The notes below the pieces were generated by a model. It saw nothing but the letters and a program-made list of their open reading frames with translations, was not told where the DNA came from and did not search any database. The position numbers and the translations under genes are program-made. A DNA stretch of 64,000 bases from Micropterix aruncella (lineage: Eukaryota > Arthropoda > Insecta > Lepidoptera > Micropterigidae), in contig OX155978.1 of NCBI GenBank assembly GCA_944548615.1, positions 2,587,595 through 2,651,594 of the forward strand. The letters run 5' to 3'. Positions 12,151 to 62,271 of the stretch are shown piece after piece. Each line of letters starts with the position of its first letter. Position 1 is the first letter of the stretch.

Positions 12151-12348
12151 TAAATGGGGAAACATGTTTTGCGGTAAAAATAAGATAAAACTATTATTCA
12201 AATACTTCAAAGCAGCTCGTATCAAACGTACCTAGCATTAAAATCCATGAAAAAATGAGACATCATAATTTAAAAAATATAAAAAGCAATAATCTTATAA
12301 CGACGCGGGGAAGGGGGAGGAAAGGGGACGAGATAAAATAATGAGAGC

Positions 12349-12945
12349 GTGTTAAAGCGTTTTATGAACTTGTTGCTGTCCTTACATGTGTGGGGAAAGC
12401 CTGCGGATATCAACCTCCAGCGGATATCAACCTCCATAAGAACTATGTACGCCAACCACCGTATATATATCCACTCGGATAGTAAGGCAGATCTTATGGC
12501 ACTAGCCTCGAATACCATTAATTCAAAGTTAGTGCAAAACTGCGTATCACTACTGAATTCCCCGGGAGAAAAGAACAGGGTAATTCTAAGATGGGTTCCC
12601 GGCAATGCAGGAATCGAAGGAAATGAAAACGACGAACAACCTAAGACGGGAGCAAAGGGAACGTTATACGGCCCTGAACCTTGCTAAGGCGTACCAAAAA
12701 GCCTTGCAAACCTAATGCTCAAACAAATATGGTTAGAACAATCCGTCAACCACTGGAACAATACACCAGGGTTGAATCATTCCAAAGCGCTAATTAAGGC
12801 TTACGACCGTAAGACGGCCCGTGAGGCCTTATCGCTAAATAGGAACAATCACGCATACTGGTGAGGGCGCTCACGGGGCATTGTGGCCTTAACAAAGACG
12901 GGGCATTGTGGATCGAGAGCAGTAGGTTGTCTTAAGAGCTAGCAG
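12349..12945 (+). pseudogene. LINE fragment 'family G': RNase H and C-terminal region
   Basis: Encodes IYIHSDSKADLMALASNT (RNase H), ILRWVPGNAGIEGNE and GAKGTLYGPEPC, with stops and frame changes near the end. The copy at 33488-34255 is close in sequence. RNase H-bearing LINEs belong to the I/LOA/R1-type groups; the clade is not resolved. Confidence 0.75.
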
Positions 12946-13827
12946 TACCAGTCTTCAGACCTATTCTATCGTACTTCCCTATAATATTGTACTTTCCCAA
13001 AAATATGGTAGGTACATTCAGAAAATACGGTTCTTTCATGACATAACGTACATTTATAAAATATCGTACCTTTTTAAAAATAGGTACCTTACTTTTATAA
13101 AAATCTCATTTTTCTAAAATATAGTACATACAAAAGAAGATATCTCAGACTTCCAATCTGTATTTTGCCTGGCGAAGGACAAAAAGAAGTATGCAGAGCC
13201 GACTGCCAACCTTCACTAATTGGAGAGGCACCCTAAGAAGAAAAAGTTATTCGCTGGAGTGCACAGTCGATTGTCTGACGCCGAACTATGCGCAAACCGC
13301 CAAGCAGCGCCCGAAAGTTATCCCTCAGAGGATCCGATTCCATATCCACGACACAGCAGCGACAGGGAAAACAGAGTCCTTTCCACGTTCGACCCTATTC
13401 GATCTCTATTACAATATATTGTAATAACTTACTGACATATATTTGTATTGGTTACTTTAAAATTTAACTTTATCACTTCTACGTATCAAAAATTATTTTA
13501 TCAATAAATAGTTGACTGTAAAAAATCGCTGAAGTGATAAGTCCGCCAATTGTGCATAAAATGTTATGTTTTAAACCAGTGTAATATTCATTATGTAATG
13601 TTTATTATTTTTAGCATAATACAGTTATTCTATTCTATTACATTCTTCGAAGAGGCTACCGGATGAGAGTTAAACCGTTAGTTGAGCCAACCCACGATAA
13701 TGAACAAGTCAATCAGTGGTCTTGGCGAAGTTCAATTTAGGAGAAAAGTCCAGGATATGCTTATTAAGAACCCAATGTATTCCGTTAAGGACTTTGAGAG
13801 CAGCGGTGGATACAAAAGGGGGGCACG
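12946..13827. other. No gene recognised
   Basis: Short AT-rich tandem text (tacctt/aaaatatagtac) at 12980-13130; the rest is unassigned. Confidence 0.4.
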
Positions 13828-13845
13828 CCCCCCCCCCCCCCCCCC
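13828..13845 (+). repeat. (C)18 run
   Basis: Homopolymer; its length is probably unreliable in the assembly. Confidence 0.9.
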
Positions 13846-13915
13846 TTTGACGCCGTCAGCCCGGTATTGAGTGCGATTCACGCCCGCCCACGTAATTATC
13901 TACACAGGGATCTAA

Positions 13916-14376
13916 TAAACCCAGTGCAGTTGGGCCATTATGACCCATGTTAGGGTCGGCCTAACTTACAGGTCAGCACCCATTCGGTAGCCTCCACGTC
14001 GAAGTGTGATCCGGCTAGTGCTCGATACCTGCCAGTTTTCCTCGCAAATGCTTCGGGCGCTCCTGGTTCGCGATAAATTCGGTGAATACCGAATCACCGC
14101 TACTTAAGGGAGAGTACCGTGCAAGTGACCACATACCTGTAACCAGTCGGGGGTCCGAAGAAATCAGACCGAAACTGGTAGTAAGGGCGCAAGGCCGTCC
14201 GCTGCTTACAAACCTAGTCTTGTAGGAAGGCGTTGGCTTCTTTCGGGCGAGTGGCATATTTAGACAGTGGACTGTTTCGCCCCAAAGTCTACTACGCTCA
14301 CTTCACGGGAGACAGAACGATTAATATCGTTAAAACTTCCTGGGATGACGGGTTCGTCCTTTGTAGTTGACACATC
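13916..14376 (+). repeat. Diverged family H copy
   Basis: Starts at cccagtgcagttgggccat, ends tagttgacaca; middle shortened. Confidence 0.65.
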
Positions 14377-14462
14377 CAATTATCTATCTATACGCAATTT
14401 ATTCTTCAGTTGAGTAGTTGCACTTGCATAGGTAGCTTGTTAGCCGTTGCATATGTGAAATA

Positions 14463-15868
14463 TGTTTATTTATTTATTTTTATTTATTATTATTTATTTA
14501 TTATTAATATTTCACACACATTTATAATACTAGATTAATAAGATTAAAATCTACCTTGCTGGAGTAATGCCCGTACTAAGGTAGACTTTTATGTATTCTT
14601 TTTTTCCTTTTTTTTTTTTAGTTGGTAAGTGTGACATAATGTAGCATTGTTTTACGTGGTATCTCTATATTTACACAAATTTTACATATACCTACTTATA
14701 ATTTAGTAACATAATATACATAATAATATTAAATAATCATATATACACATACACATATAAACATATACATCTACACATATAGGTACATACACATATAATA
14801 TACATTTATACATATAATCTATACATATACATAAAGCAGTAATTTTATGTAGTTTGGTATTCTTATACAGCACTATAATTAACTAATTTCTCCGTTTCGT
14901 TTCTTCCTAACTCAATCAACCATTCCGTCATAATTTTTCTTCCTCGTATGGTATCTAACTTCACTTTTAATTCCGAATGTATTCTATTGTGTAGTCGGAC
15001 AGCTAGAAAAGAAAAATGTCGTTGGGCGAATTTAGTTTTCATCAGGGGAACATCATGTTGCATGACTGTAACTGCGCGTGTTCTGATAGTATGAGATTTA
15101 ATCATATGCCGCTCTGTGTGGGTGTAATAAAATATTGTCGATACTTTCACATATAATTGGCGTATGTCTAGGACTTGGAACTCTTTAAATAAGTGGTCGC
15201 TGGAGAACCTAAAAGGCTTTTTATTTATTACCCTTATTATTGACTTTTGAGCCTTAATTAAGGGATCTAGAGCTGAAAGTGACGCGCCACCCCATCCAAG
15301 GATCCCATATGATAGTATACTATTGACTAAAGCGTAATAGATGGTTTTGATTAAGGGTTTTGAGATTACACTCCTTAGTACCTTAAATATGTGAATAAGT
15401 TGGCGGACTTTTGATGCAGTACCCTGTATGTGGTCCCTCCAGTTGAGCTTATCATCTACAATAACTCCAAGGTACTTTATTTTACTCACTTTCTCAATAG
15501 TCGTATATGGACAATATGGGCAATTGTAGTCAGCATGTACACAGTCGCGTAAGTGAAGGTTTGGCATACTACCTTGGAGGCGATTGATGTTACTGATGGC
15601 GAATGTCATATGTTTTGTTTTAGCTATATTCAAAGTAAGTAGGTTGTGATCGAGCCAGTGCTTTACTCGGCAAAGACCGCGTTCAGCCTTAATATATGCC
15701 TCTTGCCATGATTTGCCTTTAAAGATAATCACAGTATCATCTGCAAACATCAAAGCTTCGCCCCCTTCTAATTCGACGTTAGGTAAGTCATTGATATATA
15801 GCAGAAACAGCAACGGACCGAGTACGCTTCCTTGTGGAACGCCAAATTTAATTAATGTTGCAATCATA
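14463..15868 (-). mobile_element. LINE fragment with RT C-terminal half
   Basis: An open stretch (about 14863-15868) encodes GVPQGSVLGPLLFLLYIN, the FADD catalytic motif, KIKYLGVIVDDKLNWRDH and a C-terminal tail. The 5' boundary falls at GVPQGS, where the palindromic satellite begins. An AT-rich 3' UTR follows with a TTTA/TTA-rich tail at 14463-14510. This is a different family from the LINE at 9.3-12.2 kb. Confidence 0.85.
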
Positions 15869-16045
15869 TGTTTGCAAGCTATGCAAAAAAATGCAAACAT
15901 ATGTTTGTTTTCAAACATATGTTTGCAAGCATATGTTTGTTTTCAAACATATGTTTGCAAACATATGTTTGCATTTTTTGCATATGTGAAACATGTCAAA
16001 AACATTCACTAACAAGCTATGTTTGCAAACATATGTTTTTGATGA
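15868..16045 (+). repeat. Palindromic satellite (CATATGTTTGCAAA)
   Basis: catatgtttgcaa and its reverse complement alternate many times; the segment can fold as several hairpins. Confidence 0.85.
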
Positions 16046-16261
16046 TTTTTTTATTACGCCTATAGCTCAAGATGACATGTTTTAGCGCCCCCCCTCGCCC
16101 TTTGAGTTTATTCTGTATTCGCGGCTGTTTGAGAGTATTGAATTTCCTAATCTTCCATAATTATTTATATTACAATCTTTTTTTATTTATTTTATTTTGT
16201 AATTTATAATTTTTGACTATTGACAGTACTAAATCTAATCATTGATTATCGAAAATGGATA

Positions 16262-16860
16262 TAGTAGTAGTAGTAGTAGTAGTAAACGGAATAGGGGGCT
16301 TGTTTCCAGCCCTTGATGCCACCTAGATCTATAAGATCTTTTGTAACTACCCACTATGTGGTTAGGTCAGTGGTCAGCTAGTAGCCCAGTGCTTCTTACC
16401 AGTCCAAGTAGATCACTGACCTTCAAGTTGGGCAGATCTCTGGGTTCGAGAAAGGCTCGTCCCAGTAAACTGTGTCTTTTTGCGGCGAGTCCTGGGCAGC
16501 GACCAAAGATGTGTAATTCTGTCTTCAGATTATTCGCCACATATTCGGCAGTCCTTGCTCTCGGTCAAGCCAACGTTGAATAGATGTGCTCTAAGGGTCG
16601 TGTGTCCGCTGAGGAGGCCGATAGTGTCAAGTAAGGTATTGGTTTTCTTTTGTAGTGGCTGCTCCATCATGGCTTTTGCCTGGCGACATCCCTGTCTCTG
16701 TTTCCAGGACGCTCAATGTTCCTGCTCCAAGCAGCCCCAGATGATTTTCTTACCTGTAACGAAGGGGACCCCTACGACTGGCTCCACCGGTCATTCCAGT
16801 GTACAGAGTTTTGCCAGTCTATCGGCCTCTTCGTTGCCGTGTATGACTTGATGACCCATT
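16262..16860 (-). pseudogene. LINE 3' fragment with RNase H/zinc-knuckle remnants
   Basis: The minus strand reads NEEADRLAKL (RNase H end), LLSGHTTLRAHLFNVGLT and CRICGE, an I/R1-type C-terminal pattern, with several stops. It ends in a (CTA)n run at 16261-16284, probably the microsatellite tail. Confidence 0.65.
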
Positions 16861-16899
16861 TATATCCATTTATGTCCAAAATGGATATAAATGGATATT

Positions 16900-18400
16900 G
16901 GTTGCGCGCAAAGTATCTTTTGCATCAGCATTTAATTAGTATATGTGGATATTCGATTTCACTGACAGATGTTGACTCCGAAGAAGAAGAACAACTACTT
17001 CAACGCCGCCAGTACAGTGTACTGTACTTGTACTGCGATCGCTCAAAAATGCCTACCCGCCGCTAGTGTTTTATAATCATCCGCCGCGCCGTCACGACGA
17101 CTGCACATATATATTTATCAGAGTTTGCATACTTTCGCGACTCCGAACCGCTTTATTTACCGCTTTATTTATTGAACCGCTCCGCAAAAGCATAGTTAAA
17201 ACTCCGCGAAGGAACTAATCCGCGTCGAGTGAGTTTTGTGTGAGGCATTGTCGAAAAGACTTGCGTGAAAAATCCACCAGCACGAACCTCGAGGGTCCGT
17301 AGCAGTGCTGGGACTTCAGCGAAGCGAGGATCATCATCACAGGTCAGTCGGTGTTTTACAGCCATATATCTGATTACGTGTTGATGTTTAAAAGGGATTT
17401 GCGCGCATCGATTTGTCTCATTTTGCAAAGTACCCGCATATTAAAATCTATTTATTTATTTTATTATTATTTATTTACGGTTACGATCCCGCCGGTTGTT
17501 CGACTATTTACACGTTGAACAACCAGATATTAAAAAATATATTGACTATTTCTATTGCGCCATTGATATTGGATGTAATTTTAAATAATTTGTATTATAT
17601 TTATTTTAGAATTTTTTATAACGGACTCTTCGTTTTTATTTTCATTTTCACTATTTGCAGTTTTTGAGCAGCTCTAATTATTTTTTAGGTGATTTTAAAT
17701 CTGTATTATATATTTAAATAGTAATTGTTTTAGAATTTAAAAAAAAATAGTCGATGTTTAAAAAAATAATATAGCATATAAGGTATAATGCTACATAATT
17801 CAATTTCACTATTCCAAGAGTAGGGATTCCTAGCAACTGGCTTATTTTTTAAAAAAATGGCCCAAGCTGCACGGAACAGTTAGCTTCGGATCAGATATGG
17901 TGCAAAAATGATAAGTGCGGGTAGCCGTATGATCGGCTCCTATTTTATAATCATCATCATCATCAACATCCCCGGAAACAATCTGTTTTCGCCCCCGATA
18001 AATGGTAGGTATTACACGTGTCGTCCAATCCGCTATCACATCGTTAAAAATAATCTTTCAAAAGTTATTAGGTATACCATATTTCGTTCCAATTCCGACG
18101 ATAATATATTCACAATTTAAGTATTTTTTGCAATAAGGAAACAAACAGTACGTTGATTTTAAATATGTTTGTCTAAATAAAAACGGGACACGGGTCATCG
18201 GTGGTCAGAATCTGTCAAGAACTGGGTATGTCTCGAATGGAATGGATTAATAGCTCCAAAGTGCGTTGGTTATCTGGGCGCCGACGATCCATTCAATTAG
18301 AGTTACAATTATAATAGAATTTAAGATAAAACTAAATTACTAATTGGTGATTATTCATATTAAATATTTCAATAATTAATTAAGTATTTACTTAGTTTAA
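16900..18400. other. No gene recognised
   Basis: A minus-strand frame at 17165-17428 (87 codons) has no known domain. 17430-18400 is AT-rich. Confidence 0.4.
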
Positions 18401-18416
18401 TAATATATATATCTTA

Positions 18417-18919
<503 letters not shown>

Positions 18920-19119
18920 NNNNNNNNNNNNNNNNNNNNNNNNNNNNNNNNNNNNNNNNNNNNNNNNNNNNNNNNNNNNNNNNNNNNNNNNNNNNNNNNN
19001 NNNNNNNNNNNNNNNNNNNNNNNNNNNNNNNNNNNNNNNNNNNNNNNNNNNNNNNNNNNNNNNNNNNNNNNNNNNNNNNNNNNNNNNNNNNNNNNNNNNN
19101 NNNNNNNNNNNNNNNNNNN
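18920..19119. other. Assembly gap, 200 N
   Basis: Exactly 200 N, a placeholder length; the true size is unknown. Confidence 0.99.
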
Positions 19120-19152
19120 GTTGATTATATTTTAAAATTTCTTTATTTTTAT

Positions 19153-19345
19153 TTCATCGAAACCCAGGTGGTGACCGCTAGTATAAAATCTTGGTTGTCC
19201 TTAGCCAAACCAGCTGACCCCTTGACTTTCTTCAGGTCAAAACACAATTTTGGGCTATCGCTAAAAATGCCCTCTCTGCTCTACGCTAACACCAGAAAAA
19301 CCAAAAATTCCATTCTGTGCAGTTCCAAAAGTCCGCTCTACACTT
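19153..19345 (+). pseudogene. Family E fragment, further upstream in the protein
   Basis: The plus frame reads TQVVTASIKSWLSLAKPADP, then SLLYANTRKTKNSILCSS. Its last third overlaps the beginning of the 390-codon frame at 27.4 kb, so it extends the family E protein by about 25 residues. It is truncated at both sides. Confidence 0.65.
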
Positions 19346-19676
19346 AGTTCGCGGATCGCGTGCGACTTCGCGGCGCGTGTTTTTTTTGTTTGTATCTGAA
19401 CAACCTAACTTTCAATTAAAAAATGACAAGCGTTGACAAGGTTAAATTATTGGGTGTTTATAATCAATCAGTCCTTTATAAAAAAAACATTCATTATCAA
19501 TGTTATTATAGATGACTAACTAAATTGCTATTAGCTTCGCCGTCAATGTTATTTGCGCCACCTGCATTTTTATGGCGCAGAAGGGTTGCCAACTCGTACT
19601 ATGGAGCTGAGCAATATAATACCATGTATAATCAATGCCGAGATACATTAATAGTCATCTATACTATCTATACTAA

Positions 19677-20385
19677 TATTATAAGGAGGTAAAGTTTGTG
19701 AGGTTGTAGGAAGTAATCTCTGGATCTACCAAACCGATTTTGAAAATTCTTTTACCATTAGAAAGCCACGTTATTTGTGAGTGTCATAGGCTATATATTA
19801 ATCCGAAAAATGAAAAGACTTTTTCGTGGTAGTCGGATTTCCAAAGTCGGAAAAAATGGTCGAACGAAAACGTTTCTAACCAACGCTGCCTTAACGATGA
19901 GAGATATATGATTAAGTTCTAGATAAAAGTTGTAGAGCTTGATAATGCCTACAAAAAGTCATTGATAGCATATGTCTAACTTTTATATATGTCACAAAAT
20001 GTAGTTTTTTAATTAAAAAAATAATTTAAATCGTTAGGTCATGTTTATTGGTCATATTATCAACAATTATAAATTCTCATCAAAATAAGTAAATTTGTCG
20101 TCAGAAGTGTATAAAACAAGACTTTTTCCTTTTACTGCATATAATTTCCCTTTTACTGCATAAATGGTTAAAGAGATAAGACACAAATAAGACACTCACA
20201 AATAACGGTAATATAGTCAAATTGGCATGCAAATACATGCATACATATGCAGTAAAAATATAACCTTTCTTTTGGCAGTCAGGAAATAAATCATAGCACT
20301 CAGTACCTACTAGCCGAACCACACTCATAATTTCATCACAAGTAAAAAGTTTTACCGCCCAACAAAGTGGGCACGGGTCAGCTAG
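19677..20385 (+). mobile_element. Helitron (non-autonomous), longer copy
   Basis: 709 bp between A and T, with the same TC start and CAGCTAG end as 46374-46701 and extra internal sequence. It lies just downstream of the DHX35 3' end. Confidence 0.8.
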
Positions 20386-20542
20386 TTTTTCTTATATTTT
20401 CTTTTCTTTATTACGAAAATAATTAAAAACTAAAGTCTGTATGTTAATTTGGGTGATGTTACTCAGAAATAGCATTCCTTACGTAAGATCTCCATGTTAG
20501 TGAATGCATTATGTAGCAATGGTGAAATAATTAAAACACATA

Positions 20543-20548
20543 TTTATT
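20543..20548 (-). terminator. AATAAA polyadenylation signal of DHX35
   Basis: AATAAA on the minus strand about 75 nt after the DHX35 stop, a normal spacing for a short 3' UTR. Its use is inferred. Confidence 0.55.
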
Positions 20549-20622
20549 CGATCAATGTTTCATGTTATTGTATTGTTTCATACAATGTCTTTAACTTAAA
20601 ATATTATTATGATATGGCGCTA

Positions 20623-57953
<37,331 letters not shown>

Positions 57954-59211
57954 CTGAAAAGAAATATACAATTTGAAGACTACTATGAATATAGGGAGAT
58001 TGCCAATCCCTCAACCGCACATATCTATGTATACTACACTGATTTTTTTTTGTGCTATTAACTTTATTGTTACTCTCCACCAGATGGCGCTGCAGCAAAT
58101 CAACTCCCATACCGTTGAACCGATCGCCATAAAAGTTGGTATAGATTGGTGTTTAAGCACGAATAATATTTAACGCTCTCCAGTTTGTTGTAACTCGCCA
58201 CTAGATGGAGCTGCAGCACATCAACTTATATACCGTTCAACCAATCCGCTATGACAATTTGTAAACATAAATATTTGAGACCAGATAATATTTTCACGCT
58301 ATCCACTTTGTTGTACCTCGCACTATATGGCGCTGCAGCACATCAACTTCAATACCATTCATCTGATTGCCATGAAAATTGGTATACATAGGTATTTGAT
58401 TCGCCATGAAAAATAGTATATAGGTATTTGAGCACAGATAATAAGCGATGTAATTAGCCTCTTAGTGGCTCGTGCCAACAAGGGTTTGACAGTACCCTCC
58501 AAACCCCCAATACAGTTTGTGCGGGATGGCTCTAAAGGCAAAAAACATTTCACTACAAAACCTTTCTCAATAATCGACAAAGCTTCAGATTGGATTCTGG
58601 AGGTCGATTCGGTCTCTAAGCAGTATAAATTCCCTGAAAGTCTCGGATGCTCAGCCCTGCGTCCAGATATAACTCTTTACTCTCTATCTCGGAAGATGGC
58701 CCTTATCGTAGAATTAACTGTTCCATGGGAATCAAATATCCCAAAAGACCACGAGTACAAATTAAATAAATACCATGATCTCGCAAATGCCATCACCCGG
58801 AACGGCTTCACTGTTCACCTTCACGCGGTGGAAAATGGCACTCGTGGTCTGCCAGCTAAATCCCTGTTTCACCTTTTTAACCCTAGAAAGATAATCTACG
58901 TCAAAATGACTCCCGCGCCGATGAAATTTTGCTGTAACTTTTTAAATTGTGTGAATCCGGTGATGTGCATTCCGGACATCTCAGTCCGCGCCGGGAACTA
59001 ATAGCGAAGGGCGCACGTATCAAACTGGTAAGTTCCCGCCATTTCGATATTTTACCGCCATAGGAGTCAAAATGACGTATGATTATCTTTTACGTGACTT
59101 TTACGATTTTTGATATAGCGTATGTTATTTTTTTTTGTTGGATCGGTTTGTTTTTGCTGTTTTTGACATTTGTTTTTGTTTTATAGAGAGCTTGAACGTA
59201 CATTCAGTAAA

Positions 59212-59402
59212 ATGGCGAGAAGAAATTTAGACGAGGAAGGCATTCTGGCTGCACTTTTAGATAATGAGGAGGAGGCCATATCCGCTGATACAGACAGTGA
59301 AGTCGAAGATCACGTAAGTGAGGATGAAGTCCACAGCGATTACGAGGAGAGATGTGAAGATGCTTCTGTCAATGAAACAACCGGCAAACCAGAAATGATT
59401 AT
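59212..59402 (+). pseudogene. piggyBac transposase N-terminal fragment
   Basis: About 63 codons: acidic region with LAALLDNEEE and DHVSEDEVHSDYEE, as in moth piggyBac transposases. It stops being transposase at the Penelope insertion (TSD cagaaatgattat). Confidence 0.88.
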
Positions 59403-60081
59403 AAAATCGAAGACTATCGCGGTTGTTTGACATTATAAATAGGATAGAAAACGAATTTACCGCGTGAAATTTGTAGGACCCGACGTTTCGGTGACGTTGC
59501 AGCCGCCGTTGTCTAGGGTAGACTAAAGAGCTGTCAGTCCGTTGTTTTGCGGGTAGGCCGCAAACCGCTGCCGCCACTGCGTAGGTTATAACGGTGGTGG
59601 GGGGCCGGGCTCGGAGCGCGGGAATTTTTAAAATCCGTCTTGCACACAACACTCACTGTATCCTGTTTTACGTCTTTGCGTTCGGCGTTCGGCGGCGGGA
59701 ACATTTTAAGAAGAGGGTTCCACGTAGAAGAGAGTTTGTAGCCGTCATCTCTATTGAAGTTCGGAGTTCTTCTTATTTCAATGGCTTCCCGGATCATGCG
59801 AGGAAAGTAGAATTGTTCCTTGGATAGAACAATGGGATTTTGAAACTGCATCCAGTGGTTACTTCCGCTATCCAATATATGTTCGCAGATCGCCGATTTT
59901 TCTCGCTGAACGTTTTTAACAGCTTTGATGTGTTCTGTCAGTCGCGTGGCTATGGGCCGTTTCGTTTGTCCAACGTAGGCTAGACCGCGGTTTGCGGCCT
60001 ACCCGCAAAACAACGGACTGACAGCTCTTTAGTCTACCCTAGACAACGGCGGCTGCAACGTCACCGAAACGTCGGGTCCTA
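59403..60081 (-). mobile_element. Penelope-like element fragment with GIY-YIG domain
   Basis: The minus strand at about 60000-59534 encodes LAYVGQTKRPIATRLTEHI, then SAICEHILDSGSNHW and REAIEIRRTPNFNRDDGY, the GIY-YIG endonuclease region of Penelope-like retroelements. About 95 bp of its 3' sequence (59476-59570) is repeated inverted at its 5' end (59990-60080), as often seen in Penelope insertions. A 13-bp duplication cagaaatgattat flanks it (59390-59402, 60082-60094). Confidence 0.85.
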
Positions 60082-60559
60082 CAGAAATGATTATGTTCTA
60101 CAATCAAACCAAAGGCGGGGTGGACACGCTAGACCAAATGTGTTCCATAATTTCATCTAGTAGAAAGACAAATAGATGGCCCATGGCCGTTTTCTATGGG
60201 ATGATAAATATTGCTTGCATAAATGCTTATATTATATACTCCCACAACGTTGCCAGTAAAGGCTTTGTATCGCAATAAATTTATGAAAAACCTAAGTAAT
60301 GCTCTTACATCGCCCTATATCGCGATTGGATATACCAACTTTGAAAAGGTATTTACGGGACAGTATCGCGTCTATCGTGCCAAAAAACCCTCAAGATCAA
60401 GAAGAAGAGCGTCCCGAGGTACCAGCAGCCAAGAAACGAGCCTATTGTAAATATTGCCCTTCCAAAATAAAGAGGAAGGCGAATGCCTCGTGCACAAAAT
60501 GCAAAGCAATAATTTGCCGAGAGCATAACGTTGACATGTGCCAAAAATGTTTTCAGTGA
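60082..60559 (+). pseudogene. piggyBac transposase C-terminal fragment
   Basis: MFYNQTKGGVDTLDQMCS and NRWPMAVFYGMINIACIN come from the end of the catalytic core. The next frame gives the cysteine-rich domain (YCKYCPSKIKRKANASC, ICREHNVDMCQKC), which binds DNA in this family. A frameshift lies between the two near 60270. Confidence 0.9.
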
Positions 60560-61313
60560 TGTTTCAATAGTTATTATCTAGTTTAAGGACAATAATATCT
60601 GATGTTACTTGAATTATACCATAAAAAGGCTGATTAATGTAATAGGTAAAAAAAACTATACTGAAGAAAATAATGTTCCTATTTTTTGTTGTAATTTTCT
60701 TAATAAAAAGTAAACGTAATTTCGTAAATATCGGATGTTTTATTTAAAAATACATGATACAACACATATCTTTTTAATTTATTAAAATGTATAAAAAAAT
60801 ATTGATTTTACAACTAATTAAACCAATGGAGTCAATTTGACGTATGATTATCTTTAACGTACAACTAAATATGATTATCTTTCTAGGGTTAAAGATCTTG
60901 GTCCCCCAGGAAAATAATCAACTCCTTCTTAGAAAAATTATCTTAAACCGCGATTTGCGCATCTCAAATTCTATGGCTTCGAAGGGGGAGTGAATGGGTA
61001 GTAAGATGAACGCTCACATGTGGCAAGACAGCTGTCCTAAACCTGCCACAGCCGGTCTTTAGTCCGGAATCCACTGCTTACCCCCCAGAAGTGTAATAAC
61101 ACTATATGATGGGCCCGGCTTCGGTCGGTGAATTCCATGGCAGCTCCGTTTGTATTTTATTTTATTAATTGGCGCTATACACTTTATTGTAGCTCGCCAT
61201 GAGATGACGCTGCAGCACATCAACTTATATACCGTTCAATCGATCACCATGAAAATTGGTATACATAGGTATTTGGTTCGCCCTGAAAATTGGTAAACAT
61301 AGGCACAGTATAC

Positions 61314-61571
61314 CAGACAGTAGCTTCTCTTACAACAAAATTGAAATCAAAGCGAATACGTCACGAGTCTTAAGGGCTCGGATGGTCGCCAGATGTTTCG
61401 CTATTCGGCCTACATAGATACCCGAACGCTTGAAAAGGTCAGCAGCCTTTACCTGCCCTTAATGCGTACTGTTCGCGTTCGTCGTGACGAACCCCTCTGC
61501 CCACATTCCTCGCTCTCTCTCCCTGCATTGCCTTGTAGCCCGAGAGTGAAGTTACTGGGTGGTATACTGTG
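61314..61571 (+). mobile_element. MITE with CACAGTATACCA termini, 7-bp TSD
   Basis: 258 bp, with terminal inverted repeat cacagtataccA at both ends and the duplication acatagg at 61307-61313 and 61572-61578. No ORF. The parent superfamily is uncertain; 7-8-bp duplications and CA...TG ends fit P- or hAT-like groups. Confidence 0.8.
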
Positions 61572-62271
61572 ACATAGGTATGTGAGTGCAGATAATATTT
61601 ATGCGTTATTCACTTTAATGTAACTCGCCACTGGATGGTGCTTCAGCCTATCTGCTTCTATACCAATCAACCTCTCACCATGACAATTAATATTTGTAGG
61701 TATTTGAGCAAGAGAGCATATTCTTGAAAAAAATTGAATGCTGAATTTGTCTATTGCCCATGTAAATCAAATGGACCATAGACAAATTTGGCTTGCTAAA
61801 TTTTTCAAGAATTGCCCCCCAGATAATATTTTTTCGCTTTGTTGTAACTCGCCACTAGATGGCGCTGCAGCGAATCAACTTCTATACCGTTCAACTAATT
61901 CGCCATGAAAGTTAGTTTATATAAATATTTGAACTCGTATAATAATTTCCCATTATCCACATTGTTGTAACTCGCACTAGATGGCGCTGCAAGACAATAA
62001 CATCTATACCGTTCAAGCGATCGCCATGAAAATTGGTATACATAGGTATTTCAGCAGGGATATAACACGGGCAACACTGGTTAATACCACTATTGGATAA
62101 TATAAATAAATAAATATGGGTAGATAAAAACAATTTTTCCACATTTAAATAAATTTATTTGACATCTTTTGTACATTCGTTTACCCATTTTAGGTCTCTC
62201 CATGACACAAACGCCTAATTGAATTGTAGAACACATTCATATATAAAAAAATATTTATGCATACTTAATGG

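Larger units (their letters stand above)
58881..60898 (+). mobile_element. piggyBac element, internally deleted, TTAA-flanked
   Basis: 2018 bp. It starts ccctagaaagata and ends in the exact reverse complement, with TTAA on both sides (58877-58880 and 60899-60902). Subterminal GTCAAAATGAC-like inverted motifs are present. The transposase start (MARRNLDEEGILAALL, 59212 on) and its C-terminus (FYNQTKGGVDTLDQMCS, then a cysteine-rich end) remain. The catalytic middle is missing, so it cannot be autonomous. The TIR matches the classical moth piggyBac. Confidence 0.95.
58443..61160 (+). mobile_element. Family E fragment split by piggyBac
   Basis: 5'-truncated. The ORF piece at 58465-58880 carries ALRPDITLYSLSRKMALIVE and the LTVPWES block up to SLFHLF. 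After the piggyBac it resumes at 60899 with KDLGPPRKIINSFLEKLS and the 3' UTR to about 61160. The whole lies inside the 115-120-bp tandem array. Confidence 0.85.
58050..62060 (+). repeat. 115-120-bp tandem array, interrupted
   Basis: Units around the motif ctagatggcgctgcag, followed by accgttcaac and gccatgaaaattggtatac. Three units lie at 58050-58445 and five or more at 61160-62060. The family E insertion and a MITE separate them. Unit sequence varies by several per cent. Confidence 0.8.
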
